Positions 1 to 15,541 of a DNA stretch of 17,640 bases are shown here, in pieces. The position numbers and the translations under genes were made by a program. The notes beneath the pieces are model-generated. The model saw nothing but the letters and a program-made list of their open reading frames with translations, made no database searches and was not told the DNA's origin. Position 1 is the first letter of the stretch. Every line of letters begins with the position of its first letter. This DNA is from Parachlorella kessleri. Its lineage: Eukaryota > Chlorophyta > Trebouxiophyceae > Chlorellales > Chlorellaceae. Location of the stretch: NCBI GenBank assembly GCA_001598975.1, contig BBXU01002543.1, positions 1 through 17,640 of the forward strand, given 5' to 3'.

Positions 1-340
1 CCCCCCCCCCCAGCACTCCTCCTCACTCACCTGCGCCACCTTTCCCAGCACTCCTCCTCCTCACTCACCTGTGCGACCTCCCCCAGCACTCCTCCTCCTC
101 ACCTGCGCCACCTCCCCCAGCACTCCTCCTCCTCACCTGCGCCACCTCCCCCAGCACTCTTCCTCCCCTCACCTGCGCCACCTCCCCCAGCACTCCTCCT
201 CCTCACCTGCGCTACCTCCCCCAGCACCCTTCCTCCTCCTCACCTGCGCCACCTCCCCCAGCACTCCTCCTCCTCACCTGCGCCACCTCCCCCAGCACTC
301 TTCCTCCTCCGCCTCACTCACCTGCGCCACCTCCTCCAGC
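1..340. repeat. 34-bp minisatellite carrying a copied splice-donor junction
   Basis: The array has about nine copies of a roughly 34-bp unit; on the plus strand the core is CACCTGCGCCACCTCCCCCA, with CTCCTCCT between cores. Cores start near 29, 67, 103, 137, 174, 208, 245, 279 and 321. The rightmost copy overlaps the end of exon 2 of the minus-strand gene. Read on the minus strand, every copy has GAGGTGGCGCAG|GTGAG, the last exon bases plus the 5' splice site. Copies differ by small indels and substitutions. The array reaches the left edge, so its true length is unknown. Confidence 0.9.
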
Positions 341-1200
341 TTGCCCACCAGCTGCTGCGCCTCGTGCTGCTCCCAGCTGCCCTCCTGCGCGATCTGCCCG
401 CTCACGATGTCGCCGTCCGCAAACACGTACATCTGGAAGGGTGGGTGGGTGAGAGGCAGGCGGGGGCGTATGTCAGGCACCAGCATGAGCCGCGCTGCGC
501 TGATGCCGGCGACCACTGGCGCCGGGGCCAGGCCCTGCTGGGGCTGCTGCTGCTGTGTGGCCAGCGGGCCTGGCCCCGTCTGACTGAGTAATTGGTAGAC
601 ATCCCGCTCATGCTGCGCCATGGCTACGTTGTGGGCTGCCAGCCCCGCCGCACCTGCTGCACTGCCGTCGGCGGCTTCGCCTGCTGGCTGGCCCGCCTCG
701 GCAAGCTGCCTAGCAGACACTGCCACACCCAGCCTGCTGCTGCCGCCGCCGCCTTGCTGGCGAGGCTTCTTGCCGCCACTGTGGCTGGGCAGCCAGGGAA
801 TGTCCAGCAGGGGCGGCGGCAGTTGATGCGAAGCCAGCCCTCGGCAAAAGCGCTCTTGCTCCTTCAGAGCTTTTTGCAGATGCGCTAAACCAGCAAAGCT
901 GCCACTGCCAAGGGTGGAGAGCTCCTTAAGCTGCCGCCGGTCGCTGCTGCCTGGTGGCGCCGTCCCACCGCTGCACAACCAGAGTGCCTGCGGCTACCCA
1001 AATGCAACAGTAAGGTCTGCTGCATTCTTAGTCTTCATCTCAGTGACTTATTAGAGCCTGAAGCAGTTTTTGGGGCTACCCTAGGGGTAATAAGAGCACT
1101 AAGGGTGTTCTTAACGTACCCCTATCAGGCACACTGCTACGAGCACTAGCGGCCAGGCAGTCCGCTGTTGCAAGAAGTAATGCTGGGCAGGCTGTTTCAT
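1..1200 (-). CDS. Signal-anchored protein, possible FkbM-type methyltransferase (N-terminal part, runs off the left edge)
   Basis: Two exons are visible, 1200-1120 and 987-322. They join in phase 0 and give the first 249 residues; the rest lies left of the window. The ATG at 1200 was chosen because exon 1 ends at a good GTACGT donor and joins, after a 132-nt intron ending CCGCAG, to give one continuous hydrophobic segment (residues 15-33, TAWPLVLVAVCLIGALWLC). This suggests a type II signal anchor with a short cytosolic tail, as in Golgi enzymes. Residues about 34-210 are Ala/Gly/Gln-rich linker. The visible C-terminal end (about 212-249) contains MYVFADGDIVSGQIAQEGSW, which resembles the stretch before the SAM-binding fold in FkbM-family methyltransferases of algae. 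The SAM site itself is not in view, so the function is inferred; gene structure is much surer than product. Exon 2 ends at CAG|GTGAGT (322/321), inside the minisatellite. Confidence 0.55.
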
Positions 1201-1652
1201 CCTGTGTCTGGTTATCATCGCTGGCAGAAAGTGGCGTCGCCAGTCACTTCCATGACAGCTCTGGGTTCATGGCTGCTTCCAACGCCAACACCCTTGGTAC
1301 ATCATCAATTCCTTATAGGTGCCGCTGCAACCTTCTGACAATCAAGTTCATTACCACATCATGACTACTGGTGGCCAGGTGGAGAACTGTAGGGGATACT
1401 CTATATCTATGGTTGTGGGTTGCCAAAGCTGATGCCCCAACTGTTTCTTGGCTTTATGCGCAAGGCGGCTCTTTCCTCCCACATGTGGGTATCAGCTGAT
1501 CTGGTTTCTCAGCATTGCTCTCTCATTGTGACGTAGGTGCAGTACTCACTATAGCACTGTGCACATGCCAGGAAAAAGTGGGAAAGCGAGCTTGGTCTGG
1601 CAAGGCATGAGCACTTGGGGAATCAACAACCCTACGAGTTCCCAACCCAGGC
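1201..1652. other. Intergenic region between two minus-strand genes
   Basis: This 452-bp stretch is less GC-rich than the genes and has no ORF with family similarity. On the minus strand it should hold the lipocalin 3' UTR and the promoter of the signal-anchored gene. A minus-strand CTATAAGG near 1319-1312, about 115 nt before the ATG at 1200, is a possible TATA element. I found no minus-strand TGTAA poly(A) motif here. Confidence 0.5.
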
Positions 1653-3046
1653 CTAGGACTCCTGGTATAGGCAGCCAGCCTGCTGCACTGGCACCAGTGC
1701 GGAGGTATCCAGCCCCATGCTCTGCAGCGTCTGCAGCATGAGCTGGGTATTGGCAGCATCCTGGGGCAAGCGAGAGAACAGCCAGAGGCCGCCGTCTAGC
1801 CCGTTGGTGGGCGCCTGGCACCCGTTGGGCCCCTTGGTTGTGGGCTTGCCACCCGACACCTGCAGGGTGGGGGGGGGGGGGGGCGAGTCCGACAGCGCTG
1901 AGAGGCGCACTCCTGAACTCCCACCCAGTTGTGAAGCAGCTGGGGCATTGTTGTCCAGCCAGAGGCTCATGGTACAAGCTGGCCTGACCTACCTACCATT
2001 GGGGACTTGCAGAGCCTGATCAGGTGACAGGAGGCTGACAGGATTTCTTAAGGTATCTAGTTGTCACCAGCCTAGGGACTTGTGCTGTCCTATTCCTGAC
2101 GCTTTGCCCCAACAGAGTGGACAGCAGTCAGAATCCAAACAACTCACGATAGCCCAGTCATAGGTGCCGGGGCGTGACAGCGGGTTGGCGCCGGCAGCAA
2201 TCACCCAGTAGGGACCTGGGGCAACCTGGCCTCCGCGGCGGCCAAGGGAGAAGCCGACCTGCAGCTTGGCCGGCTGTTTGGGGTTCACAATCCTGGCAGT
2301 GAGCCTACACGAAGCGGTCCAGAAAGTCAGTAGGAGGCCCTTGGGCTTCCTGGACTTGCTTATGGCAAAGTACACAGGACAAGGGTAATACTTGCATGTA
2401 TGCATGCAGGCTTTGCAGGGAGTTGGTTAGTGGGAGTTTTCTAGTAAGAAGTGCCAAGCACCACTCACATGGGCCCAGAGCCATTGGAGGTGCCCACAGC
2501 ACGACCGTTCACCGCCCCGTCGTTGGCGTAGTTGCGAACTTTGAGGGTCCTGGCGTCCAGGCTCTCATAGATGGCACGCACGCAGAACAGCTGGCTTGTG
2601 GGCTGGTAGACCAAAGGAACCTGCAGCAGCGCAGCTAGCCAACCATGACCGGTGCGGCACATTGCAAGTGGTGCTGGAGCTGTACCAGTCAGTATGCAGC
2701 TGTTACAGTCAAGAACTTGCCTGCATTTGGACAAACCATGGGGCTCGGATGTACTCGGTGATATTGAAGCCCTTCATGGCATCAAACCTGCAGTTGTGCG
2801 GTCACCCACTGCGCAAGCTCAAGCTCTTGTACCTGGCAGCCAGAAGGGGAGACAGCTTCGGAGTCACTAAGGGCGTACAGACTGTCTCATGCTCAGTAGT
2901 ACTCACCCTGCCGGTGGGCAAGTTAGGGCCTGCAGTGGCTGTGGCACAGTTGCACGGCGGACCTGCTGGGGTGGCGCAGGAGAGGGGACTGGGGCGGCGT
3001 AGGCCAGGCACGCCGCCACCAACAACAGAAGACACCGGTGCACCAT
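1653..3046 (-). CDS. Secreted lipocalin-domain protein, complete, five exons
   Basis: Exons are 3046-2907, 2787-2721, 2620-2469, 2304-2148 and 1859-1653: 723 nt, 240 residues, all phases consistent. Residues 1-18 (MVHRCLLLLVAACLAYAA) form a clear signal peptide, so the protein is probably secreted or enters the endomembrane system. The lipocalin fold is recognised from GFNITEYIRAPWFVQMQ (53-69), with the conserved Trp of the first strand (W64), then a Cys-containing second strand (FCVRAIY, 81-87), and near the end GPYWVIAAG (150-158) with YDWAIVSGG (168-176), the usual Y-x-W-A-hydrophobic signature. A C-terminal helix and C235 follow, and C82 and C235 could form a disulfide. Lipocalins bind small hydrophobic ligands; the ligand here cannot be read from the sequence. 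Introns are 119, 100, 164 and 288 nt. The second uses a GC donor (CAG|GCAAGT). The 240-residue length fits a single-domain secreted lipocalin. Confidence 0.85.
1860..1883 (-). promoter_or_regulatory. Homopolymer polypyrimidine tract and 3' splice site of lipocalin intron 4
   Basis: A run of 15 G on the plus strand (1869-1883) reads as 15 C on the coding strand, followed by ACCCTGCAG and exon 5 at 1859. The C-run replaces the usual mixed pyrimidine tract. Confidence 0.6.
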
Positions 3047-4542
3047 GGACACGAGCAACGCCTGGTTGTCGCAGGAACACCAGTTTCAACGTCGCAAATG
3101 AAGCTGATCGATTTATGCGCGCCCCTTTATGCTGCGCGGGCGGGGCCCATCGTGAGGCGCAACCAAGTTCGGAGCTTATGTGTCTCACGTTCGCAGCAAC
3201 GCCTCACCACAATTTTTACAGTCTTACCGACTATATAAGACCTGTGTACTGCTAGGCTTCGAGCCGCTATAGTGTGAGGCGCCAAGTATTACTTCTTCTT
3301 AAAGAAGACCTGGCGTAGTGCTAGGCCAGGGCATGCTTGTATCACTGCTTGCCTGCACTTTACAACTTGACGAGATGTGCAGTGATAGCATTGGTGCAAC
3401 ATGCTGCGACGGATACACACCGCCCCTTAAGCCCCCCAACATGAGGCAATACGATGCAGTCATGCATGTCCTCTAGATCCTTCGCCCTGACCGTGCTACA
3501 TACCAGGAGGTAGAAGAAGGCTGTCTAAGTAGGTCAGACAGGATGACAGGGAGAAGGTACCAGCAGCGCACTTAACGTGGGCGTATTGACAAGCAGGGAA
3601 GAAGTGAGGCGAGTTGTCAACAGACATCTTCTTACAAAGCAGAAGCAATCAGTACTTATCAAGGCGGCCAGATGGAAGGCTGACCAACAGCAGCGTGGCA
3701 AGGAGCCAACTCCGGGACAAAACGTCTTCATAACATCTACTAGTAGCAAGACAATGAACTGGGTTGTCGGTATGTGCAGTTTGCATCAAGGCCTGGGCAG
3801 CCGCCCCCATCAGATCCCAGACATACCTACTCCCTCGCCCAATTTGCGATACGAGAAGCTACAGAGGCGCAAGCACAGGCTGCAAACCCAAGGCAGCCAC
3901 CACCACCACCGCCTGCGGCCCCTGTCTGCAGCCCACAGACTGGCCAGCACTGTTGTCCGAAGCTGACCAAAGCTTTGTTGCTGGAAGGCATTCCCTGCTC
4001 CCCACTGTACAGCAGGGCATGGATAGCCCCCCGAAACTTGCAATCACATGGTCGTCACCATGATGACACACACTGCAGGTTTTCCCTGCCAGTCCCTTGG
4101 TATTCCTTATTCGCCTTATGCTATCCAACAAGCAGCATGGCACGCCGGCCTAAGCAGTTTGGGCGGGAAGCGACGGCAGGGAAGTTCAACATGTTGCAAC
4201 AGCGTGCTGCAGAGGCCACGGTTCCTCTCTTCTCCTCTGTCATCGACAGGGCTCTCGTTGTTTCCGCCCGCCTCGTCTTCATCAGCCCCTGCACAGGTCT
4301 TTTTCGCCTCCGCCTCCACCAGGTACCTGGCTTCAACCGCTCCTTACCTTTGGCAGGCTGCCATGGCACGCCTTTCGTACGCCTTGTGGGTGGAGCCAGC
4401 ATGTTGGATCATGGTGCATCCAGGGCATGGGTTGCAGAGGCCGTTTTTGGGAATATTGTTGAGCTTGCCGCCTCCTCAAGTCTTGCACGCGCGTGGAGCA
4501 AGGCGGCGGCGGCTGTTTGGTATGCGTTGCAGGTCGGGCAGC
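3047..4542. other. Intergenic region between divergent lipocalin and helicase genes; no gene supported
   Basis: This 1.5-kb stretch separates the lipocalin start (minus) from the helicase start (plus). Near the lipocalin side are TATA-like motifs readable on the minus strand: CTTATATAG at 3239-3231, and ATAAA-type motifs near 3116 and 3131. A plus-strand frame is open from 3774 to 4568 (264 codons, proline-rich then mixed), but it overlaps the helicase start in another frame, matches no family I know and shows no convincing splice or start context. There is a CAC run at about 3897-3910. The sequence TTGCAG|GTCGGGCAGC just before the helicase ATG could be the acceptor of a 5' UTR intron. I see no tRNA, snRNA or transposon. 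Confidence 0.4.
3231..3240 (-). promoter_or_regulatory. Candidate TATA element upstream of the lipocalin gene
   Basis: CTTATATAG on the minus strand lies about 190 nt upstream of the lipocalin ATG. The motif is near-palindromic (TATATAAG on the plus strand), so the direction is uncertain. Assignment rests on position and sequence only. Confidence 0.3.
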
Positions 4543-9704
<5,162 letters not shown>

Positions 9705-10246
9705 ATGATTTTGTGTGCCCCTGCAGTATGTCCGCCTGGCTGGGGACCGCGTGAGCCTGCCTTGCTTGGGTTTCCTTTGCCACATTCTTTTGCACCTCTG
9801 CTGGGAGTTGCCTGGTATGTACTGGCTGCCTCTATGTGTTCCGCCCTGTCCCTCTGTTTAGCCCCATTGTAAACCTGCTTCGCCTCTGACTGCCTTTGCG
9901 CTTTTACTGCCCCTTATCATAGGACACACGTGATATGATGAATGGTCGGTTTGCGGTTGTTGAGCACCTGTGTACGCTCGTGTCGCTTGATATGTAAGGA
10001 GCGATACCGCCACTCCGCCAATGATAGTGAGGGGATGATAAGCAGAATGTCTGGTGGTTGGGCCGTCCCAGTCTATTAAGCGCAGGGCATAGGCTGCCAC
10101 AGGCAAGGTGCACCCATCCTCCTCCTATCTATTCAGAACTTTCTGTGCAGGAAGGTCCGATCCATCGTTTGTTGCAAGCAGCTCTGGCGGTTACCAGCAT
10201 ACTCAAACTATATGTTACCATCACGGATAATACAACAAGTGCTCAA
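9705..10246. other. Convergent intergenic region between helicase and POP1
   Basis: This 542-bp stretch holds the two 3' UTRs, tail to tail. It contains two plus-strand TGTAA motifs. I found no TGTAA on the minus strand, so the POP1 poly(A) site was not identified. The right half is more AT-rich. No further gene is visible. Confidence 0.6.
9868..9872 (+). terminator. TGTAA polyadenylation signal of the helicase gene
   Basis: TGTAA lies 164 nt after the helicase stop codon. This pentamer is the usual poly(A) signal in chlorophyte green algae. A second copy at 9993-9997 is a possible alternative. Confidence 0.65.
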
Positions 10247-13200
10247 TTAAAGATCAACCAAGCAGTGGAGCTTGACAGGAAACAGTGCAGAACTGTTGGG
10301 GTTCCTAATGTATGCCAGCACCTGACCCCTGTCCCGCTTGGCGGCGTGGTATTGCACGCTCTGCAGCCGCCACAGCGCACGTCCGCAGCAGGCCCCCAGC
10401 GAACCGCCAGACTTGGGGGCTCCCCGAGGCAGCTCCGACGTTACAAAGCCTATGCGCTCCAGCCCTGCTACCGCTGCGGTGGCTTCATCCACCACACGTT
10501 CAGGGGCACCCGCGGCATCTGCACCATGATTCCTGAGAATTGCAGCAGCGGTTGCTGCTGTCGCAGAAGCTAGCTGGGCTCCCGGCCTGGGGGGGGCAAC
10601 AGGGTCGAAGCAAGGCACGAGGCATGCGAGGATTTCGGCTCCCTCCCTGGCCACCCCTCGCTTCACAACATGCACAGACACCTCCAGCAGGCGCAGGCCG
10701 GCGCCGGCGCCCTGCTGACGTGGCTGCGGGGCTGCGCCACCGGGCTGGGCGCTGGCGCCCTCGTCCATGCAATCTTGCTGAGTGACAGCACCGTCCATCG
10801 CTGTGTCCTGCCGATGGCTGGCATTACCAACCCACATACCGTCCTGCTGGGCGCAAGCGCCGTCAGCAGAGAGTGTCCCTTGAAGCATGCCAGCACCGCC
10901 GGCGCTGCCTGCATCCACACCCAATGGCATATCAGCGCTTCTACTGGCACTCCCTGCTGCCGTCGGTGGCGCCACTGCCGGGGCCGGCCTGCCTGCTGCT
11001 GCGCCTGTTGGGCCGCCGCTGGGATTTTGAAGGACAACACCTGAAGGCTGCGCCCCTTGCTCCCGTGGCTGCCACGCCAGCCGACTCTCCTGCAGAGCTT
11101 GCCTCACCGGGCGAGCGCACAGGGGCGCCGCTGCTGCACACGCCAGCCCCGCCCCGGTGCTGCTGCTGCTGCGTAGCACATAGGGCTTTAACGGCAGGTC
11201 ACATGCTGAGGCCACCGGCACAGCGCTGCTCCCGCCTGCTAGTGCGGGTGGTAGATCACCCGCTGCCGTGTGGCTAGCAGCGCCCCCACTATCGAGCTGC
11301 TGCGCTGCCTGGGCACTTTCTAAGGGGAAGGCTACCAGGGTGGGCCAGGGGGGCGGGTAAGGGGCCGTAGGTGTGTACTGCCCCCTGGGCCGCTTGGCTG
11401 CAGCTGCGCTCTGCTCCGACCGCAGCTGCTGCATGAGGTCCGCATAGGCCTGCAGACAGAGGGGAGCCGGAGAGGCGCAACCGCTCTCAACCAGCTCAGC
11501 AGCAGCAGTCCGATCTTGCACGTCCTTTGTAAGCTGTGCAGCTGGGAACTCCGCCGGCGGGGCAGATGACTCAGGCGGCCAAGGAGCGAGCCTCAGAAAG
11601 GCAGGCGCTAGCCAGTCAGCGAGCTGATGTATCGCAGCGCCAGCTGGACTGTCCCTCCCCCAAAACCAGCCTTTCTCAGACTGTAAGCCGAGCCAGCAAG
11701 GCCTGGCCATATGGCGAGAAGCAGCACATTTAAAACCCTGTGTAAGGCAGAACCTGGCCAGCTGGCGTACCAATCCCCCACCTGGGTATCGGGGAAGTCG
11801 TGGGGAAAGAAGGGCCGCCGCTGCGCTGTGTGTGCCCAGCGCCACTCCCGCTGCCCCGCAGGCTTGGCCCCCGCAAAGGCCAGGGCCAGCCACACGGGCG
11901 GCACCCAGCCAGGCGGCAGTATCAGGGACCAGCCTGCATGGGGAAGTTTGGAACTGTTTCCTCCTATGATGCTGTACACCGAGGCAATCGTGGTGACAGG
12001 CAAGAGCAAGGCCTTCTGCAAGGTGCTGGCTGTACCTTGCCCCTGCCACATCCTTACGAGCTAAAAGTGAACCCTGGCGAATGCACAACCAAGGCAGGTT
12101 GGCGGGAGCACCGTAAGTACTGGTCTCGCACCTGGGAGGCTGCCACGCTCGCGACTGTCATGCCGCACCAGGGCGGCAGCACAGTAGGCGCTCGCCGCGG
12201 CTCCTTGCAAGCTGCCAGTGCCCTGGCCGGCCTCCTCCCGAGCTGCTGTGCTTCCCATGCTGGGCAGCCTTGGCCCTGGCTGGGACTCTACCCCCTCCAT
12301 GGCTTCTGCCAAGGGGACACCTGCTGTGCCTGCCATGGCGCCGGCCATCCCCGCAGCGGTACCGCCACTAATGTCATCAAGTGCCAGGAGCTGGCGTTTC
12401 AGCCGCTGCCGGCCGGCGCTGACCGCGGCCTCCGGCCAGGGCTGCGGGTGGAAGACTGGCTGGCCGTGAGCACTGTGCCGATTTAGAAGCGGGGGCAACT
12501 GCGCGGGGGCAGCTGCTGCAGGGCAAGCAGCAGCCATCCGCTAGTCAGGCCTTGTCACACTGCCAGGTCCCTCTGTATACATCTTCTCAGAACCACCTCT
12601 CAGCTACACCAGTAGTGTGAAGCAGGCCTCAACAGGGCTGACAGCAGGAAGGCAATTGGCAGCAGCCTCAGAGCATACATCCTGCTGTCAATCGCACCGT
12701 GCACTGCGCTGCTGGCGTACACAGCTGTTTCGGGCAGCAGCGCACGGCTCACAGTAGGGGCCTGCAACCAGCTACTGACCTGGCAAGAGGCTGGAGCTGG
12801 CAGACCCCACAACCACCGGCTTGGCCAGGCGAGGGTCAGGCAACAAGAACCCTGCCGCCTGCCCATCCAGTAGCTGCTGCAGCACTGTCCACAGACGGCC
12901 TCCGTGCTGCGCTGCGCAAGCTGGGCTCGCTGCTGCTGGGGCCGGTCCCCCCGCTACGCCCCACCCCGCTCCAGGCTGTGCCCGCTGTGCCTGCTGCGGT
13001 GTGGAGGTTGCCGTCTGCCCGTTTGGCGGGGTCAGGTGACAGAGATGGGCCTTCCCGTCTGCCACCGGCAGCTGGCTGCCGGGATCAGCAGCCTGCGGAG
13101 CTCCCCTTTTCCCAGGTCCCCCCGCATGCTGACCTGACTCAGCTGTCGAAGGGGGGGTGGAAAAAAGGGCTGCAAGGAGGGCTCTGTCTGCGTGCCCGCC

Positions 13201-15541
13201 CCGCACCTCCACCCGCCGAAGGTCAAGCACCCCCACCTCTACCGCTGCTCCTTGCAAACCTACTGCTGCTGCCACCGCCGGTGCTGCCGGTGAGCCCGAG
13301 CTGGATGGGACGGCTGGCGGGGCAGGAGCTTGTTGCCCAGCGGCAGCTCGCAGCGCTGACAGGGCCTCTGCAGCCGCGGCCGCATGTACCCAGAGGCACA
13401 GCTGTAGCGGCTGCTGGGGCTCCCCAATAGCAGCGAACGTCCCCAACCCTTTGGGCACTCTCGCAGGCGCTTGTGCTTGCTGGGTCGCTGCTGTTGCTGC
13501 CGCGCTGTCGGCATGTTTGGCTGCGGCATCCAGGGGCGTCGCATCCAGCTCCATGGGAGATGGGTCTTCCTTGGCGGCTGCTGCTGCTGTTCCTGGTGCT
13601 GCTGCTGCCGCTATTCTTGTTGCTGCTCCTGCTGCTGCTGTTCCTGCCGCTCCTGCTGCTGCTGCTCCTGCTGCGCCTGCTGCGCCTGCTGCCCCTGGAC
13701 CTGGGGTCACACCGGGGCTGCCCTGACCGACACAAATGCCACTGGGACTGCTGCTGCTGCTGCTGCCTTGCTGCATGGGCAGGTGCATGATGCGCACGGG
13801 GCCGATGGCCCCCCGAGGGAACTGCCCTGCCTGGTGCAACACCACCTCCACTTCCCACCCATAAGTGAGCTCCCTGCCCGTCATGCTCGAGGGGACCCTG
13901 CTCGGCTCAACATGCTTCTGCCCCAGCTGTCCATGCTCTGCCTGCTGGTGGTGTTGTGGCTGCATGCTCCCCTCCCGGCCCACTCCCCGCCCCTGCTGCT
14001 GCCCCGGCCCCTCCCCCTCCTTTAAGCCAGAGCCTCTTGCAAACACCCCATCAGCAATCCCATCGCGGCCGCCCCCCTCAAGCAGCTCTTGCACTTCCAA
14101 CCCAGCCAGCGCTGCGCTGTGCTGCGGGCTCAGCATGGTCCCCAGCAGGCCCAGCAGGGCTCCGGCGCCGCCGGACAGGCGCAGCGGGCACCAGTAGGAC
14201 GCGTCGTGCATGACGGCCCCCGTTTTCAGTTGGTGCATGAACGAGCGGCTGCCCAGGCCACGCCCTGCAGCTCCCTCGGGCAAGTACCAGCCCCACCTGC
14301 ATAGGCAAAGCATACAAGGCGGCAGGATCGGTGGAGGCACACCGCAGGGAGCTCTACTAAGGCTAGGGCGTAAATAATACCGGGGGAGGGGAAACGGCAG
14401 CGCGTTGGGCTGGCACAGCTGATGCTGCTCGGTGAGCTGGCATCGACAGGGCTGGCCACACGGACTGAGACCCGTTTCACGGAAGCCCCGTAAGCAGTTT
14501 CTGTCCGGTCTGCAGGCAATCTTACAAGCGCTCCTTCGCCCCGCCCGCAGACATGGCCAGTACCCCACGCTGCTTTGGATCCTGCAGGTAAGCCAGCTGC
14601 CCACCTCTGGACCATGGCAAGCCGCTTGGCATGCCACACGTGCGTCTCCAATCTCCTTGCCACCCATCCACCACTGCTGCTGCTGCTGGTGTTGGTAATG
14701 CCGGTCTCCTGGAGGTGAGAGGAGGTGCTCAGGCATGGTTCACCCCAGCTGCATGTCTGCTGCACCGCTGCCAGCAGGCGGCCTGCCTTGCGCCGCATGC
14801 GGCGGTTTTCCCACACCTCCTGCCCCAGCCCTGGATGTGGTGAGGCCTGCGGAGCAGCCCAGTTAAGCGTACCATCTTTGGGGCCACAGCATCAACCCAC
14901 GGGATTGTACCTGTCGGGCCTACCCGACAAGCGCCTGCTGCATGCCCTGCCATGCATGCTCCGCCATGCGCGCATTGCCATGCGGGAGGAAGGGAAAATG
15001 GTGCTGCTTTGCTGGCTACAAACACACTCTAGGCTAAAGAAGGAAAGCAAAGCCTTTTGGCTGCAGACACACTCTAGGTATGGGATGGGGCAGGGCAAGG
15101 AGTCTGAGTGAAGGGACTGTCGCGTACCTCGGGCGTGTTGCTTGGCTGACCTCCCTGTTGCAGCTCCCCCTGGCTGACTGTGCGCTGCCGCTCAGCGTTG
15201 GGCCGCTTGATGTGCTTGTAAGGCTTGTGACTCCTGGTCCTGCGCCTGAGGTGGCGGGGCAGCGCTCCCACACCATACCTGTCGCCATCTCCCGACGCCT
15301 TGATGGCTGCCTGCAAGGCCCGTATCTGCGGCATAAACAAGGGATCAATATCTCTTGACTGCCAGTAACAAAGGTCTCGTAATCTACTATCAACTTATGC
15401 TGCGCAAGCACGCTGCATGCACACCTCCTGCTCCCGGGCAGCAGCGAACTTCTGGACGTCCAGCGCCCTTGGCAGGGCCGGAGCCGCCTCCATGGCGGTC
15501 CAATTGTTGGTGGATGCATCGTAGTTCATCCGAGACTTCAT
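10247..15541 (-). CDS. POP1: RNase P/RNase MRP protein subunit POP1, complete, seven exons
   Basis: Exons are 15541-15425, 15325-15128, 14846-14605, 14296-12780, 12515-12132, 11933-11782 and 11449-10247: 3813 nt, 1270 residues, all phases consistent. POP1 is the largest protein of nuclear RNase P and RNase MRP, which process pre-tRNA and pre-rRNA; it holds the RNA fold together. Conserved blocks in order are: PRALDVQKFAAAREQE (24-39); a basic block LPRHLRRRTRSH (61-72); RRLETHVWHAKRLAM (169-183) leading across a junction into RWGWYLPEG (186-194); DASYWCP (217-223); a WVH motif and a DPRL motif in exon 4; the POPLD block GWSLILPPGWVPPVWLALAF (820-839) with REWRW and FFPHDFPDT; and a C-terminal domain starting IGFVTSELPRG (about 1203) with IRNPNSSA near the end. 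It is longer than yeast or human POP1 because exons 4 and 7 encode Ala/Gly/Gln-rich inserts. The first ATG after an upstream in-frame stop was taken as start; ATG at 15529 is an alternative. Confidence 0.92.
13560..13765. repeat. CTG/CAG-rich repeat coding an Ala/Gly tract in POP1
   Basis: The plus strand is dense in GCTGCTGCT and CTGCTGCTC units. On the coding (minus) strand this gives Gly-Ala-Ala repeats at about residues 385-430 of POP1, between conserved blocks, with a short Ser run nearby. Confidence 0.8.
15013..15078. repeat. Direct repeat inside POP1 intron 2
   Basis: TGGCTACAAACACACTCTAG plus one G (15013-15033) recurs as TGGCTGCAGACACACTCTAG plus one G (15058-15078): 19 of 21 bases match, 45-bp period. 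It lies wholly in the intron. Confidence 0.8.

Noticed and set aside
1..340. The regularly spaced units could suggest a CRISPR array.
   Set aside because: Units are head-to-tail with no unique spacers, and the DNA is eukaryotic; this is a minisatellite.
71..583. Plus-strand Pro/His-rich open frame of 170 codons.
   Set aside because: It is the antisense reading of the minisatellite and of exon 2 of the minus-strand gene.
274..978. A single-exon gene starting at TTG 978.
   Set aside because: An in-frame acceptor at 988 and an upstream ATG exon at 1200 give a better, phase-matched start; the C-terminal end beyond 322 is intron.
3047..4542. A tRNA, snRNA or transposon in the largest gene-free stretch.
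   Set aside because: I saw no cloverleaf, snRNA consensus, terminal inverted repeat or transposase motif by eye; a covariance-model search would settle it.
12001..12060. An extra POP1 exon before the POPLD block (frame with LLLPVTTIASV).
   Set aside because: Joining 12132 directly to 11933 keeps the phase and gives a good POP1 sequence (ALVRHDSRERG...GWSLILPPGW); including this piece would need another donor and breaks phase.
11800..12486. Plus-strand open frame of 228 codons.
   Set aside because: It is antisense to POP1 exons 5 and 6, which carry the conserved POPLD block.
12699..14025. Long plus-strand frames rich in Leu, Cys and Ala.
   Set aside because: They are antisense to POP1 exon 4; the Leu and Cys runs are just the CTG repeat read in other frames.
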